Of a stretch of 6,078 nt of DNA, positions 1 through 6,078 are shown one piece after another. Each line of letters starts with the position of its first letter. Position 1 is the first letter of the stretch. This DNA is from Deltaproteobacteria bacterium. GTDB taxonomy: Bacteria; Desulfobacterota; DSM-4660; Desulfatiglandales; HGW-15. The notes beneath the pieces were generated by a model, which had not been told where the DNA came from, made no database searches, and saw only the letters and a list, made by a program, of their open reading frames with translations. The stretch spans positions 1 to 6,078 of the forward strand of contig JAFGDF010000177.1 of assembly GCA_016932235.1 (NCBI GenBank). The letters run 5' to 3'. The position numbers and the translations under genes were made by a program.

Positions 1-31
1 CTATTCTGTCGGCCATTCCAATGATAACCAT
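1..31 (-). CDS. Possible start of a divergent leftward gene, cut by the window edge
   Basis: On the minus strand an ATG at 31-29 opens a frame that stays open to the window edge and reads MVIIGMADRI. It lies about 32 nt downstream of the expected start point of the strong leftward promoter at 99-70, which is the main reason to list it. The same frame has a stop just upstream (TGA of the TGATCA at about 54-59), so the ATG is the only reasonable start seen here. The Shine-Dalgarno sequence is poor (only GAAG close to the ATG). Ten codons are too few to name a product, and the leftward transcript could equally be non-coding or start its gene beyond the edge. Confidence 0.25.
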   Translation of the reverse strand, partial: MVIIGMADRI

Positions 32-69
32 TTCTTCAAGCCGATATCTATTTGATCAGAAAATGATTA

Positions 70-99
70 ATTATAAGAGTGTGCGGGTTTGTATGTCAA
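70..99 (-). promoter_or_regulatory. Consensus sigma70-type promoter, leftward
   Basis: On the minus strand the -35 box TTGACA (99-94) and the -10 box TATAAT (75-70) both match the housekeeping consensus perfectly and are separated by 18 bp. Transcription would start near 64-62 and run off the left edge. A perfect match in both boxes at near-ideal spacing is unlikely by chance even in AT-rich DNA. The promoter makes this a divergent intergenic region, with an unknown leftward gene back to back with the hdr operon. Confidence 0.65.
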
Positions 100-205
100 A
101 GAAAAAAGAGCCATTTATAATGTAAATGAATCCATATTTGTATAAAATTAGTATTAAAATAACAAGTTGTATGAAAATACAGGAAGATGGATGGACGGCA
201 CGGGC

Positions 206-234
206 TTGACACAACGGGTCAATTCCAATATCCT
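206..234 (+). promoter_or_regulatory. Predicted hdrA operon promoter with an inverted repeat over the -35 box
   Basis: A perfect -35 box TTGACA (206-211) is followed after 17 bp by TATCCT (229-234), a four-of-six match to the -10 consensus. Transcription would begin near 241 and leave a leader of about 105 nt before the hdrA ATG. The -35 box is also the left arm of an inverted repeat, TTGAC (206-210) with GTCAA (218-222), seven bases apart. A regulator bound there would cover the -35 region and spacer, so it could act as an operator. The spacing does not fit FNR/CRP sites (four-base gap), and I do not recognise the regulator. Confidence 0.5.
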
Positions 235-235
235 T

Positions 236-308
236 TTAAGTGTGATAATAATTAATTTTGATGACATTTGAGGAACTTTATATTTTAAAACGTTTTCAGC
301 ACACTTAA
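236..308. repeat. 9-bp inverted repeat spanning the hdrA leader
   Basis: TTAAGTGTG (236-244) and CACACTTAA (300-308) are perfect reverse complements separated by 55 nt of very AT-rich sequence. A G-U pair (235/309) and a T-A pair (234/310) extend the arms slightly. The left arm overlaps the predicted transcription start near 241, so the pair may be a DNA-level site (two half-sites or a looping pair) rather than an RNA stem. If transcription starts further upstream, it could fold in the leader and lies 38 nt before the start codon. Function unknown. Confidence 0.4.
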
Positions 309-345
309 GAAATACGAAATATATCTTCGAGCACTGGAGCAGCAT

Positions 346-3300
346 ATGTCTGAAAAAAGCGTTGGTGCAGTAATGGTCGTCGGAGGCGGTATAGCGGGAA
401 TGCAGGCATCCCTTGATCTTGCCGGCTCCGGGTATCTGGTTCATCTGGTAGAGTCATCATCCGCCATAGGCGGTGTGATGAGTGAGCTGGATAAGACATT
501 CCCCACTAATGATTGCGCCATGTGAATTATCTCTCCCAAACTGGTCGAGGTCGGCCGGCACCTGAATATCAACATCCTGACCTGTTCTCAGATCAGGGAG
601 GTTGAAGGCGTTAAAGGTAATTTCAAGGTAAGGATCGAAAAAAAACCCCGTTTCATTGATGAATCACGGTGTACCGCCTGTGGTGACTGCGTGGATGTCT
701 GCCCCATATCGTTGCCGGACAGTTATGATCAGGGAATGAAAAACAGAAAGGCGGTTTTTAAAAAATATCCCCAGGCCATTCCGGGGGCCTTTTCAATCAC
801 TAAGAGAGGAGTCTCACCATGCAAGGCCGCCTGTCCCGCCCATATAAGTGTCCAGGGATATGTAGCTCTTGCAGGGCAGGGCAGGTTCCGGGAGGCCCTT
901 GAACTGATTAAGGAAGAAAATCCGCTTCCGGCAATATGCGGAAGGGTATGCCATCATCCATGTGAATCCGCCTGCAGCCGGGGAAAGATTGACGAACCTG
1001 TCGCCATTGATTTTATCAAGCGTTTTATCGCTGATATGGACCTTGCATCGGAATCCCGTTATATCCCTGAGAAGAGACCAAAAAAGGCTGAAAAGATCGC
1101 GGTTATAGGTTCAGGTCCGGCAGGCCTATCGTGTTCCTACTATCTCGCAAGGGAGGGCTACGGCGTAACCATCTATGAAAAACTGCCCGTAGCCGGGGGT
1201 ATGCTGACGGTGGGAATACCTGAGTATCGTCTGCCGAAGAATATTATTGAGGCGGAAATCGGCATTATCAAGGAGATGGGAGTGGAGGTTATTACCGGAG
1301 TTGAGGTGGGAAGGGATATAACGATCGATCAACTCCGAAAACAGGGATATGGAGCGATTTTTTTGGGTATCGGTTCACATTTATGCAGGATGATGGGGGT
1401 AGAGGGGGAGGGGTTGGCCGGTGTCTTTTCAGGCATTGACCTGTTGAGGGATATAAATCTCGGTAAGAATATAAAGCTCGGGGATCGCATCGCGGTTGTC
1501 GGCGGAGGAAATGTGGCCATGGACGCTGTCCGGTCCGTCCGGAGACTCGGTTCAACGGAACCCTTCATCATCTATCGCAGGGGCCGGGATGAGATGCCCG
1601 CGAATATCGAAGAGATAGAAGAATGCGAGGAAGAGGGTATTGAGATCATGACCCTGACAAATCCGGTTCGCATTATTGGTGAGAATGGCGCTGTTAAGGC
1701 CATCGAATGTGTTAGGATGTCCCTTGGAGAACCTGATAAGAGCGGACGGCGCAGACCTGAACCTGTTCCGGGTTCTGAATTTGTATTGGATGTGGATGGC
1801 GTTGTCCAGGCAATCGGCCAGGAAACGGATTGGTCCTGTCTTGGCCCTGAATGTGAGTGTGTTATTAATGACCGGGGAACTCTGAATGTTGATCTTCTTA
1901 CTCTTCAAACCGATGACCCTGATATATTCGCGGGCGGAGATGCCGTGACAGGTCCAAAGACCGTTATTGAGGCTATTGAGGCCGGGAAACAGGCCGCAGC
2001 TTCTATTGATCGATTTATTCGCGGGGTTGATCTGAAGGCCGGTCGTGAGAGGCATTTAGAGGCCGTTCAGGAGATACCCGCGGGAGATTATGAAAAAAAA
2101 CCAAGGGAACGGATGCCAAGATTAGCCCCCCGGGATCGACTGGACAACTTCCGTGAAGTGCAACTGGGCTTTGATGAAAGCCAAACCCTGAAGGAAGCGG
2201 GGAGATGTGTTGAGTGCGGTGTCTGCTCTGAATGCTATCAGTGTGTGAAGGTCTGCAAGGCTGGGGCCGTGACGCTTGAAAGTCATGAACAGGAAAGGGA
2301 AATCATTGAACTGAATGTGGGTTCTATTATTTTGGCCCCGGGATTCAAACCTTTTGATCCTTCTTTGTATAAAGAATACGGATACATTGAGCACCCCGAT
2401 GTGGTAACCTCAATGGAGTTTGAAAGGATCCTATCCGCGTCGGGGCCTACCTCCGGCCATCTGGTCCGTCCGTCAGACGGAAAGGAACCGAAAAAAATAG
2501 CCTGGCTCCAGTGTATCGGGTCAAGGGATTTTCATAAATGCGATCACGGATATTGTTCCTCGGTCTGTTGCATGTACGCGGTCAAGGAGGCTGTTATCGC
2601 AAAGGAACATGCCGGAACGGGCCTGGATTGCGCTGTTTTTTTCATGGACATGAGAACACACGGAAAGGATTTTGAGAGATATTACCAGGACGCAAAGGAA
2701 AAGCACGGTGTGCGTTTTATCCGTTCGAGGGTCCCTTTCATTGAATCCGTTAAAGGAAGTGAAGGGCTCCTGATCCCCTATGTGAATGAAGACGGAAGCC
2801 TTGCCCGGGAATATTTTGATATGGCTGTTCTTTCCGTGGGCATGGAAACACCTCCGGAAACAGTGGAACTTGCGCGAAACCTCGGTATTAAACTTACAGA
2901 GGGAAAATTTTGTGACACCGGATCGTTCCATCCTGTCACGTCTTCGGTAGACGGGATATATGTATGTGGAGCGTTCCAGGGACCAAAAGATATTCCCCAG
3001 TCTGTTATTGAGGCCGGGTCAGCGGCCGCAGAATCCGGGGCGCTCCTGCGCGAAGCCAGGGGTACGCTGACCGTGGAAAAGGAACCCCCAACAGAGATAG
3101 ATATATCGGGCCAGAGGCCCCGTATCGGTGTTTTTGTATGCCGGTGCGGCATAAACATAAGCGCCGTGGTGGATATTGAAGCGGTTCGGGATTATGCGGC
3201 AACACTTCCTTATGTCGAGTTTGTAACGGATAATCTGTATACCTGCTCCCAGGACACTCAGGAAGCAATGACCAGGGTAATCAGAGAGAAAAAGTTGAAC

Positions 3301-4782
3301 CGTATCGTCGTTGCCGCCTGCACGCCGAAAACACATGAGCCCCTGTTCCAGGAAACACTGGTTAATGCGGGCATCAATAAGTATCTGGTTGAGATGACAA
3401 ACATTCGAAATCAGGACTCCTGGGTCCATAGAGGTGAACCGGCCAGGGCCACAGATAAGGCAATGGACCTGGTTCGTATGGCGGTCGTAAAGGTTGCCCT
3501 CACGGAACCCCTCACAGAATTTGAGGTGAATATCAATAAAAACGCCCTTGTCATAGGTGGTGGAATAGCCGGAATGGCCGCGGCAATGAACCTTTCCAGG
3601 CAAGGCTACAGGACACATCTGGTTGAACGGGCCCCGGCCCTTGGCGGACAGGGCCTTAATCTTTTCAGGACCTGGAAGGGTGAGAATGTCCGGGAAAACC
3701 TTTTCGAAATGATAAGAGAGGTGGAATCAGATAATAATATCTCGGTTTATCTGGATTCAGAGCTGATAGATTCCAAAGGATTTGTGGGAAATTTTAAAAC
3801 AATTCTGGAGACCGGAGGAAACAGAAGACAGATCGAACATGGTGTTACCATAATCGCTACAGGTGCCCATGAATTCAGGCCAAAGGAATATCTTCTTGAT
3901 GAAGATGAAAGGGTGATTACCCACATTGATCTGGATAAAAGGTTTATGGAACAGGATCCTTCATTGAAGGAGATCAAAACAGCCGTATTTGTCCAGTGTG
4001 CAGGATCCAGGGAACCGGACAGACCGTACTGTTCAAGACTATGTTGCACACATTCCATTGAAAGCGCTCTTCACCTTAAGGAGATTAATCCTGATATGCG
4101 GGTATATATCCTTTACAGGGACATCAGGACCTATGGGGAGAGGGAGTATCTTTACAGAAAGGCCAGACTGGCAGGCATAATCTTTATACGCTTTTCCCAG
4201 GACAGCAAACCCGTAATATCATCAGAGGAGGACGGCCTTATAATCTGGACTGTGGATACTGTTCTCGATGATAGGATATCAATAAGAACCGATCTACTTG
4301 TTCTGGCGACGGCCATTATTCCCAACCAGAATGAAAAAATCGCTCAGATGTTTAAGCTTCCGGTGAATGAGGATGGGTTCTTCATCGAGGCGCACGCAAA
4401 GCTTGGCCCGTCGGAATTTGCAGTTGACGGTGTTTTTCTCTGCGGAATGGCCCATTATCCCAAATCCATTGATGAATCCATATCACAGGCCCTTGCAGCC
4501 GCTTCCAGGGCGGTCACCTTGCTTTCCCGTGATAGTATAACCACAGGCGGAGTGGTTGCCTCAGTCAACAGGGGAATCTGCAGCAATTGCGGTGTATGTG
4601 TTGACATATGCCCCTACTCGGCTATCTCAATGGTTGAAAAGGATGTTACAGGTGAAAAAGCGGAAGTAAATCCGATACTCTGTAAGGGATGCGGACTATG
4701 TGTTGCTTCCTGCCGTTCAGGGGCGGTTAATCTTAAAGGATTCGGAGAAAATCAGATCATGGCGATGATAAACGAGGTGTAA
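346..4782 (+). CDS. hdrA: Selenocysteine-containing HdrA, tandem HdrA fused with a GltD-like module
   Basis: Heterodisulfide-reductase subunit A-like iron-sulfur flavoprotein of 1478 residues, read through an in-frame TGA (Sec60). The ATG at 346 has GGAG at 336-339. Everything before 691 also reads as conserved HdrA, so the internal GTG at 691 is not the start. Domains in order: FAD-binding GGGIAG (13-18); CxxU motif C57/Sec60; [4Fe-4S] motif C109/112/115/119; GltD/NfnB-like module about 158-560 with cysteines 159, 163, 198, 202, 206 and 210, FAD motif GSGPAG (255-260) and NAD(P) motif GGGNVAMD (386-393); cysteine cluster 621/624/627/630/633/637; rest of the first HdrA FAD domain to about 910. 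A second HdrA follows: N-terminal domain with CRC (932-934), FAD motif GGGIAG (1071-1076), and two C-terminal [4Fe-4S] motifs (C1412/1415/1418/1422 and C1446/1449/1452/1456). Expected cytoplasmic, in a complex with HdrC and HdrB encoded downstream. Flavin-based electron bifurcation and NAD(P)H use are inferred from the families. Confidence 0.9.
523..525 (+). other. In-frame TGA selenocysteine codon (Sec60 of HdrA)
   Basis: This TGA is the only stop in 1478 sense codons of the 346 frame. Upstream the protein reads TFPTNDCAM and downstream IISPKLVEVGRH, both strongly HdrA-like, and homologues have cysteine at the interrupted position. The result is a CxxU motif (C57-A-M-Sec60) in place of CxxC. 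Reading TGA as Trp or Gly through an altered genetic code is unlikely, because such genomes scatter TGA through genes and hdrC and the visible part of hdrB have none in frame. A selenoprotein HdrA is known from Methanococcales and has been reported in some Deltaproteobacteria. Function would need selA, selB, selC and selD elsewhere in the genome. Confidence 0.88.
541..558 (+). promoter_or_regulatory. Predicted bacterial SECIS hairpin in hdrA
   Basis: CTGGTCG (541-547) pairs over seven bases with CGGCCGG (552-558), five Watson-Crick and two G-U pairs, closing a four-base AGGT loop (548-551). The stem starts 15 nt and the loop 22 nt after the TGA, and a G stands at the second loop position. These fit the usual bacterial SECIS rules (loop about 16-37 nt from UGA, G in the first two loop bases). 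The hairpin would bind SelB with charged tRNA-Sec during translation. The same bases encode LVEVGR, part of the conserved HdrA sequence, so the segment serves both as code and as RNA signal. Confidence 0.75.
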
Positions 4783-4786
4783 AGAG

Positions 4787-4814
4787 GGTTCAGGGCGCAG
4801 GGCTCAAGGCGAAG
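4787..4814 (+). repeat. Four degenerate G-rich heptamer repeats
   Basis: Starting four bases after the hdrA stop codon, the sequence reads GGTTCAG, GGCGCAG, GGCTCAA, GGCGAAG, that is four head-to-tail heptamers of the form GGYKMAR. A fifth, more diverged unit may follow (4815-4821). It is non-coding and G-rich on the + strand. Heptamer tracts of this kind look like decayed microsatellites. No function can be assigned. Confidence 0.45.
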
Positions 4815-4866
4815 GAAGGGAGAAGCTAATTATTAAGGGTGTCCAAATAGAATAAACATAAAGTCC

Positions 4867-4895
4867 CTGGATTCCGGGTCAAGCCCGGAATGACG
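4867..4895 (+). repeat. REP-like palindromic repeat, copy 1
   Basis: This element begins CTGGA and ends TGACG. Its core is a perfect 8-bp stem, ATTCCGGG (4871-4878) with CCCGGAAT (4884-4891), around the loop TCAAG. It belongs to a dispersed palindrome type common between genes of proteobacteria (CTGGATTCCGGG...CCCGGAATGACG). No T-run follows the stem, so it does not look like an intrinsic terminator, but in the transcript it could slow polymerase or protect the hdrA message from 3' decay. Confidence 0.7.
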
Positions 4896-4915
4896 AGATG
4901 CATTTACTCCCAATC

Positions 4916-4943
4916 CGTCACCCCGGCGAAGGCCGGGGTACAG
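4916..4943 (-). repeat. REP-like palindromic repeat, copy 2, inverted
   Basis: Read on the minus strand, this begins CTGTA and ends TGACG, matching the ends of copy 1 (CTGGA...TGACG) in opposite orientation. Its core is a perfect 8-bp stem, ACCCCGGC (4920-4927) with GCCGGGGT (4932-4939), around GAAG. The loop and stem bases differ from copy 1, but stem length and flanks agree, so it is a diverged member of the same family. The two copies face each other over a 20-nt spacer, an arrangement like BIME/REP pairs that are moved by RAYT-type transposases encoded elsewhere. Confidence 0.65.
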
Positions 4944-5023
4944 AAAAATACACTTTTAGGCAACCATGATGTCAATTCAATTATGAGACTGGCAATAACA
5001 GGAAATTACTGAAGGAGGAGTAA

Positions 5024-5494
5024 GTGGAAGAGATAGATCTGGAAAAAACGGATCCGGCTTTTTTAAAAGAGCTTTTTGAACAGCCGGGAGGGGAGAGGAT
5101 CTCCGCGTGTTTTACATGCCGCACCTGTGTGGCGAGCTGTCCCATAACCGCTGTAAATGACCGGTTTAATCCGTTGCGTATCATCAGAATGGCCTTATAT
5201 GGATTGAAAAATGAAGTCTTAAGCAGTCCTTTTATCTGGCTTTGTTCGAGTTGCTATGCGTGTCAGGAGAGATGTCCACAGGGTGTGGATATTACGGAAT
5301 TCATGACTTTGTTGAAAAATATGGCGGTAATATCGGGTTATGTGCCGTCCGGTGTTAAGGCACAGAAGGAAATGATAACCGGAGATGGCCGTGTATATCC
5401 GATAGATGAATTTGATAACAAGAAAAGGAACAAGATAGGATTGCCATCACTCCCCACATCATGTGAAGTGGTTAGGCTGCTTTTCCCGGATTAA
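5024..5494 (+). CDS. hdrC: HdrC-like iron-sulfur subunit of heterodisulfide reductase
   Basis: A 156-residue electron-transfer protein with two ferredoxin-type [4Fe-4S] motifs: C29/C32/C35/C39 (CFTCRTCVASCP) and C74/C77/C80/C84 (CSSCYACQERCP). The spacing, the conserved NPLRIIRMALYG stretch between them and the size are typical of HdrC. In the known HdrABC complexes HdrC relays electrons between the HdrA clusters and HdrB. No signal peptide or membrane segment is visible, so it should be cytoplasmic. The GTG start at 5024 is chosen because AAGGAGG (5012-5018) stands five bases before it and an in-frame TAA directly precedes it. It lies 241 bp after hdrA, across the REP pair, and 63 bp before hdrB. 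The strong Shine-Dalgarno site suggests efficient independent translation. Confidence 0.92.
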   Translation: MEEIDLEKTDPAFLKELFEQPGGERISACFTCRTCVASCPITAVNDRFNPLRIIRMALYGLKNEVLSSPFIWLCSSCYACQERCPQGVDITEFMTLLKNMAVISGYVPSGVKAQKEMITGDGRVYPIDEFDNKKRNKIGLPSLPTSCEVVRLLFPD

Positions 5495-5525
5495 AGATCC
5501 TGGATGAAGATTAAAGGAATTTACA

Positions 5526-5552
5526 ATGGCTAATAATCGTTTAAGGGGATAG
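5526..5552 (+). other. Eight-codon mini-ORF in front of hdrB, possible translational coupler
   Basis: ATG at 5526 starts a reading frame MANNRLRG ending at TAG 5550-5552, five bases before the hdrB GTG. It has a credible Shine-Dalgarno sequence of its own (AAAGGA, 5513-5518, seven bases before the ATG), and its last codons overlap the AAGGGG that would serve hdrB. Ribosomes finishing here could reinitiate on hdrB. The peptide has no recognisable features, and such short frames also arise by chance. Confidence 0.22.
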
Positions 5553-5557
5553 ATATC

Positions 5558-6078
5558 GTGGAAAGTATCATGCGTTACGCCCTGTTCCTTGGATGCACCA
5601 TTCCGGCCCGCGCAAGGAACTATGAACTCTCAGCAAGAAAAGTGGCTGAAAAGATAGGCATCGAACTTGTGGATGTAAACGAGTTCATATGCTGCGGGTT
5701 TCCCGTAAAGAGCGGAGATATCCTTTCCGCAACGGTATTGGGTGCCTATAACCTTGCCTTGGCACGACAGAAAGATCTGGACCTGTGCGCCCTGTGCAGC
5801 TCATGCTCGTCGGCCTTAACGGAAACGGATCATCACCTTTCAGAAGACAGGACATTGAGAAAGGAAGTTAATGATAGGCTTGCCTCTGTTAACCTGAAGC
5901 TTGAAGGGAAAACAAAGGTAAGGCATTTTGCCAGGATTCTGTATGAAGAGATCGGGCTCGATTCCATCAGGAAACATTTGCAAAGGGACCTGGGAGGTCT
6001 TCGTATCGCAATCCATTATGGGTGCCATTATCTGAAACCTTCACGGATATATGATCATTTCGACGACCCCGAAGCCCC
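5558..6078 (+). CDS. hdrB: HdrB-like CCG-domain subunit, 3' end beyond the window
   Basis: Open to the window end, with 173 complete codons visible of a protein that is usually about 290-300 residues. It shows the first complete CCG signature: C13 in FLGCTIPARARNYELSARKV, the CC pair 45-46 in CCGFPV, and C80/C83 in LCSSCSSAL. The second signature opens at C156 (HYGCHYLKPS). In HdrB of methanogens these domains hold two non-cubane [4Fe-4S] clusters that cleave the CoM-S-S-CoB disulfide. The bacterial substrate is not known from sequence. The GTG at 5558 is preferred because AAGGGG (5543-5548) lies nine bases upstream. An in-frame ATG at 5570 giving MRYALFLGC is the alternative and matches the usual HdrB N-terminus, but has only a weak ribosome site. 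Co-transcription with hdrC is likely from the 63-bp spacing. Confidence 0.92.
   Translation, partial: MESIMRYALFLGCTIPARARNYELSARKVAEKIGIELVDVNEFICCGFPVKSGDILSATVLGAYNLALARQKDLDLCALCSSCSSALTETDHHLSEDRTLRKEVNDRLASVNLKLEGKTKVRHFARILYEEIGLDSIRKHLQRDLGGLRIAIHYGCHYLKPSRIYDHFDDPEA

Noticed and set aside
116..121. TATAAT on the + strand as a second hdrA promoter
   Set aside because: No acceptable -35 box lies 16-18 bp upstream; the closest TTGTAT is 21 bp away. The match is likely due to local AT richness.
168..181. Small hairpin TGTAT-GAAA-ATACA
   Set aside because: Only five mostly A-T pairs, upstream of the predicted transcription start, with no supporting context.
154..499. Minus-strand open frames over the hdrA start region (154-444 and 305-499)
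   Set aside because: They lie opposite the conserved hdrA coding sequence or the promoter region, have compositions unlike real proteins and lack ribosome sites.
523..525. TGA as a true stop, making 346-525 a dead fragment and 691 the real hdrA start
   Set aside because: HdrA homology is continuous on both sides of the TGA, the interrupted residue is a conserved cysteine, and a SECIS-like hairpin follows at the right distance. A protein starting at 691 would begin in the middle of a [4Fe-4S] motif, before its last cysteine.
523..525. Alternative genetic code (TGA = Trp or Gly)
   Set aside because: Only one in-frame TGA is seen across three genes, tryptophan is encoded by TGG and glycine by GGN throughout, and the site expects cysteine.
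4867..4943. Rho-independent terminator after hdrA
   Set aside because: Both hairpins are strong, but neither is followed by a T-run on either strand in the proper place. Their shared flanks identify them as a repeat pair.
4983..5012. Short frame MRLAITGNY ahead of hdrC
   Set aside because: It has no clear Shine-Dalgarno sequence, no recognisable peptide features, and lies in AT-rich spacer where such frames are expected by chance.

Overview
The window carries the front of a heterodisulfide-reductase-type operon, hdrA-hdrC-hdrB, from an anaerobic bacterium. The most likely source is a sulfate-reducing or syntrophic Desulfobacterota (former Deltaproteobacteria). This rests on the gene family, the HdrA/GltD fusion architecture, bacterial sigma70-type promoters and Shine-Dalgarno sites, and an intergenic REP-like repeat pair of a type common in proteobacteria. 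The assignment is an inference; there is no taxonomic marker gene here.

The main result is that the hdrA gene begins at 346, not at the internal GTG at 691 where an ordinary gene caller would start it. The 346 frame is interrupted once, by TGA at 523-525. That TGA sits in the near-invariant HdrA motif TFPTNDCxMC, exactly where other HdrA proteins have the second cysteine. Fifteen nucleotides after it comes a 7-bp hairpin with an AGGU loop (541-558), which fits the bacterial SECIS layout. I read this as a selenocysteine codon, giving a 1478-residue selenoprotein (Sec60).

Layout. Positions 1-345 are AT-rich and have no complete gene. They hold a leftward promoter with perfect TTGACA and TATAAT boxes (99-70), possibly the first codons of a leftward gene (31-1), a rightward promoter for hdrA (206-234), and a 9-bp inverted repeat in the hdrA leader. 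Positions 346-4782 are hdrA, a tandem double HdrA. The first copy contains Sec60 and an inserted ferredoxin domain, which is split by a complete GltD/NfnB-like FAD/NAD(P) module. The second copy has the HdrA N-terminal domain, a second FAD domain and a C-terminal two-cluster ferredoxin domain. Positions 4783-5023 are a 241-bp gap with four degenerate heptamers and two inverted REP-like hairpins. Positions 5024-5494 are hdrC (two [4Fe-4S] clusters). From 5558 to the window end is hdrB (CCG-domain protein, cut off).

Together the three proteins would form a cytoplasmic HdrABC-type complex. HdrA would hold the flavins and could split or merge electron flows, HdrC would relay electrons, and HdrB would carry the site for a disulfide-like substrate. 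The GltD-like module suggests direct exchange with NAD(P)H, which archaeal HdrA lacks. The physiological substrate cannot be read from the sequence.
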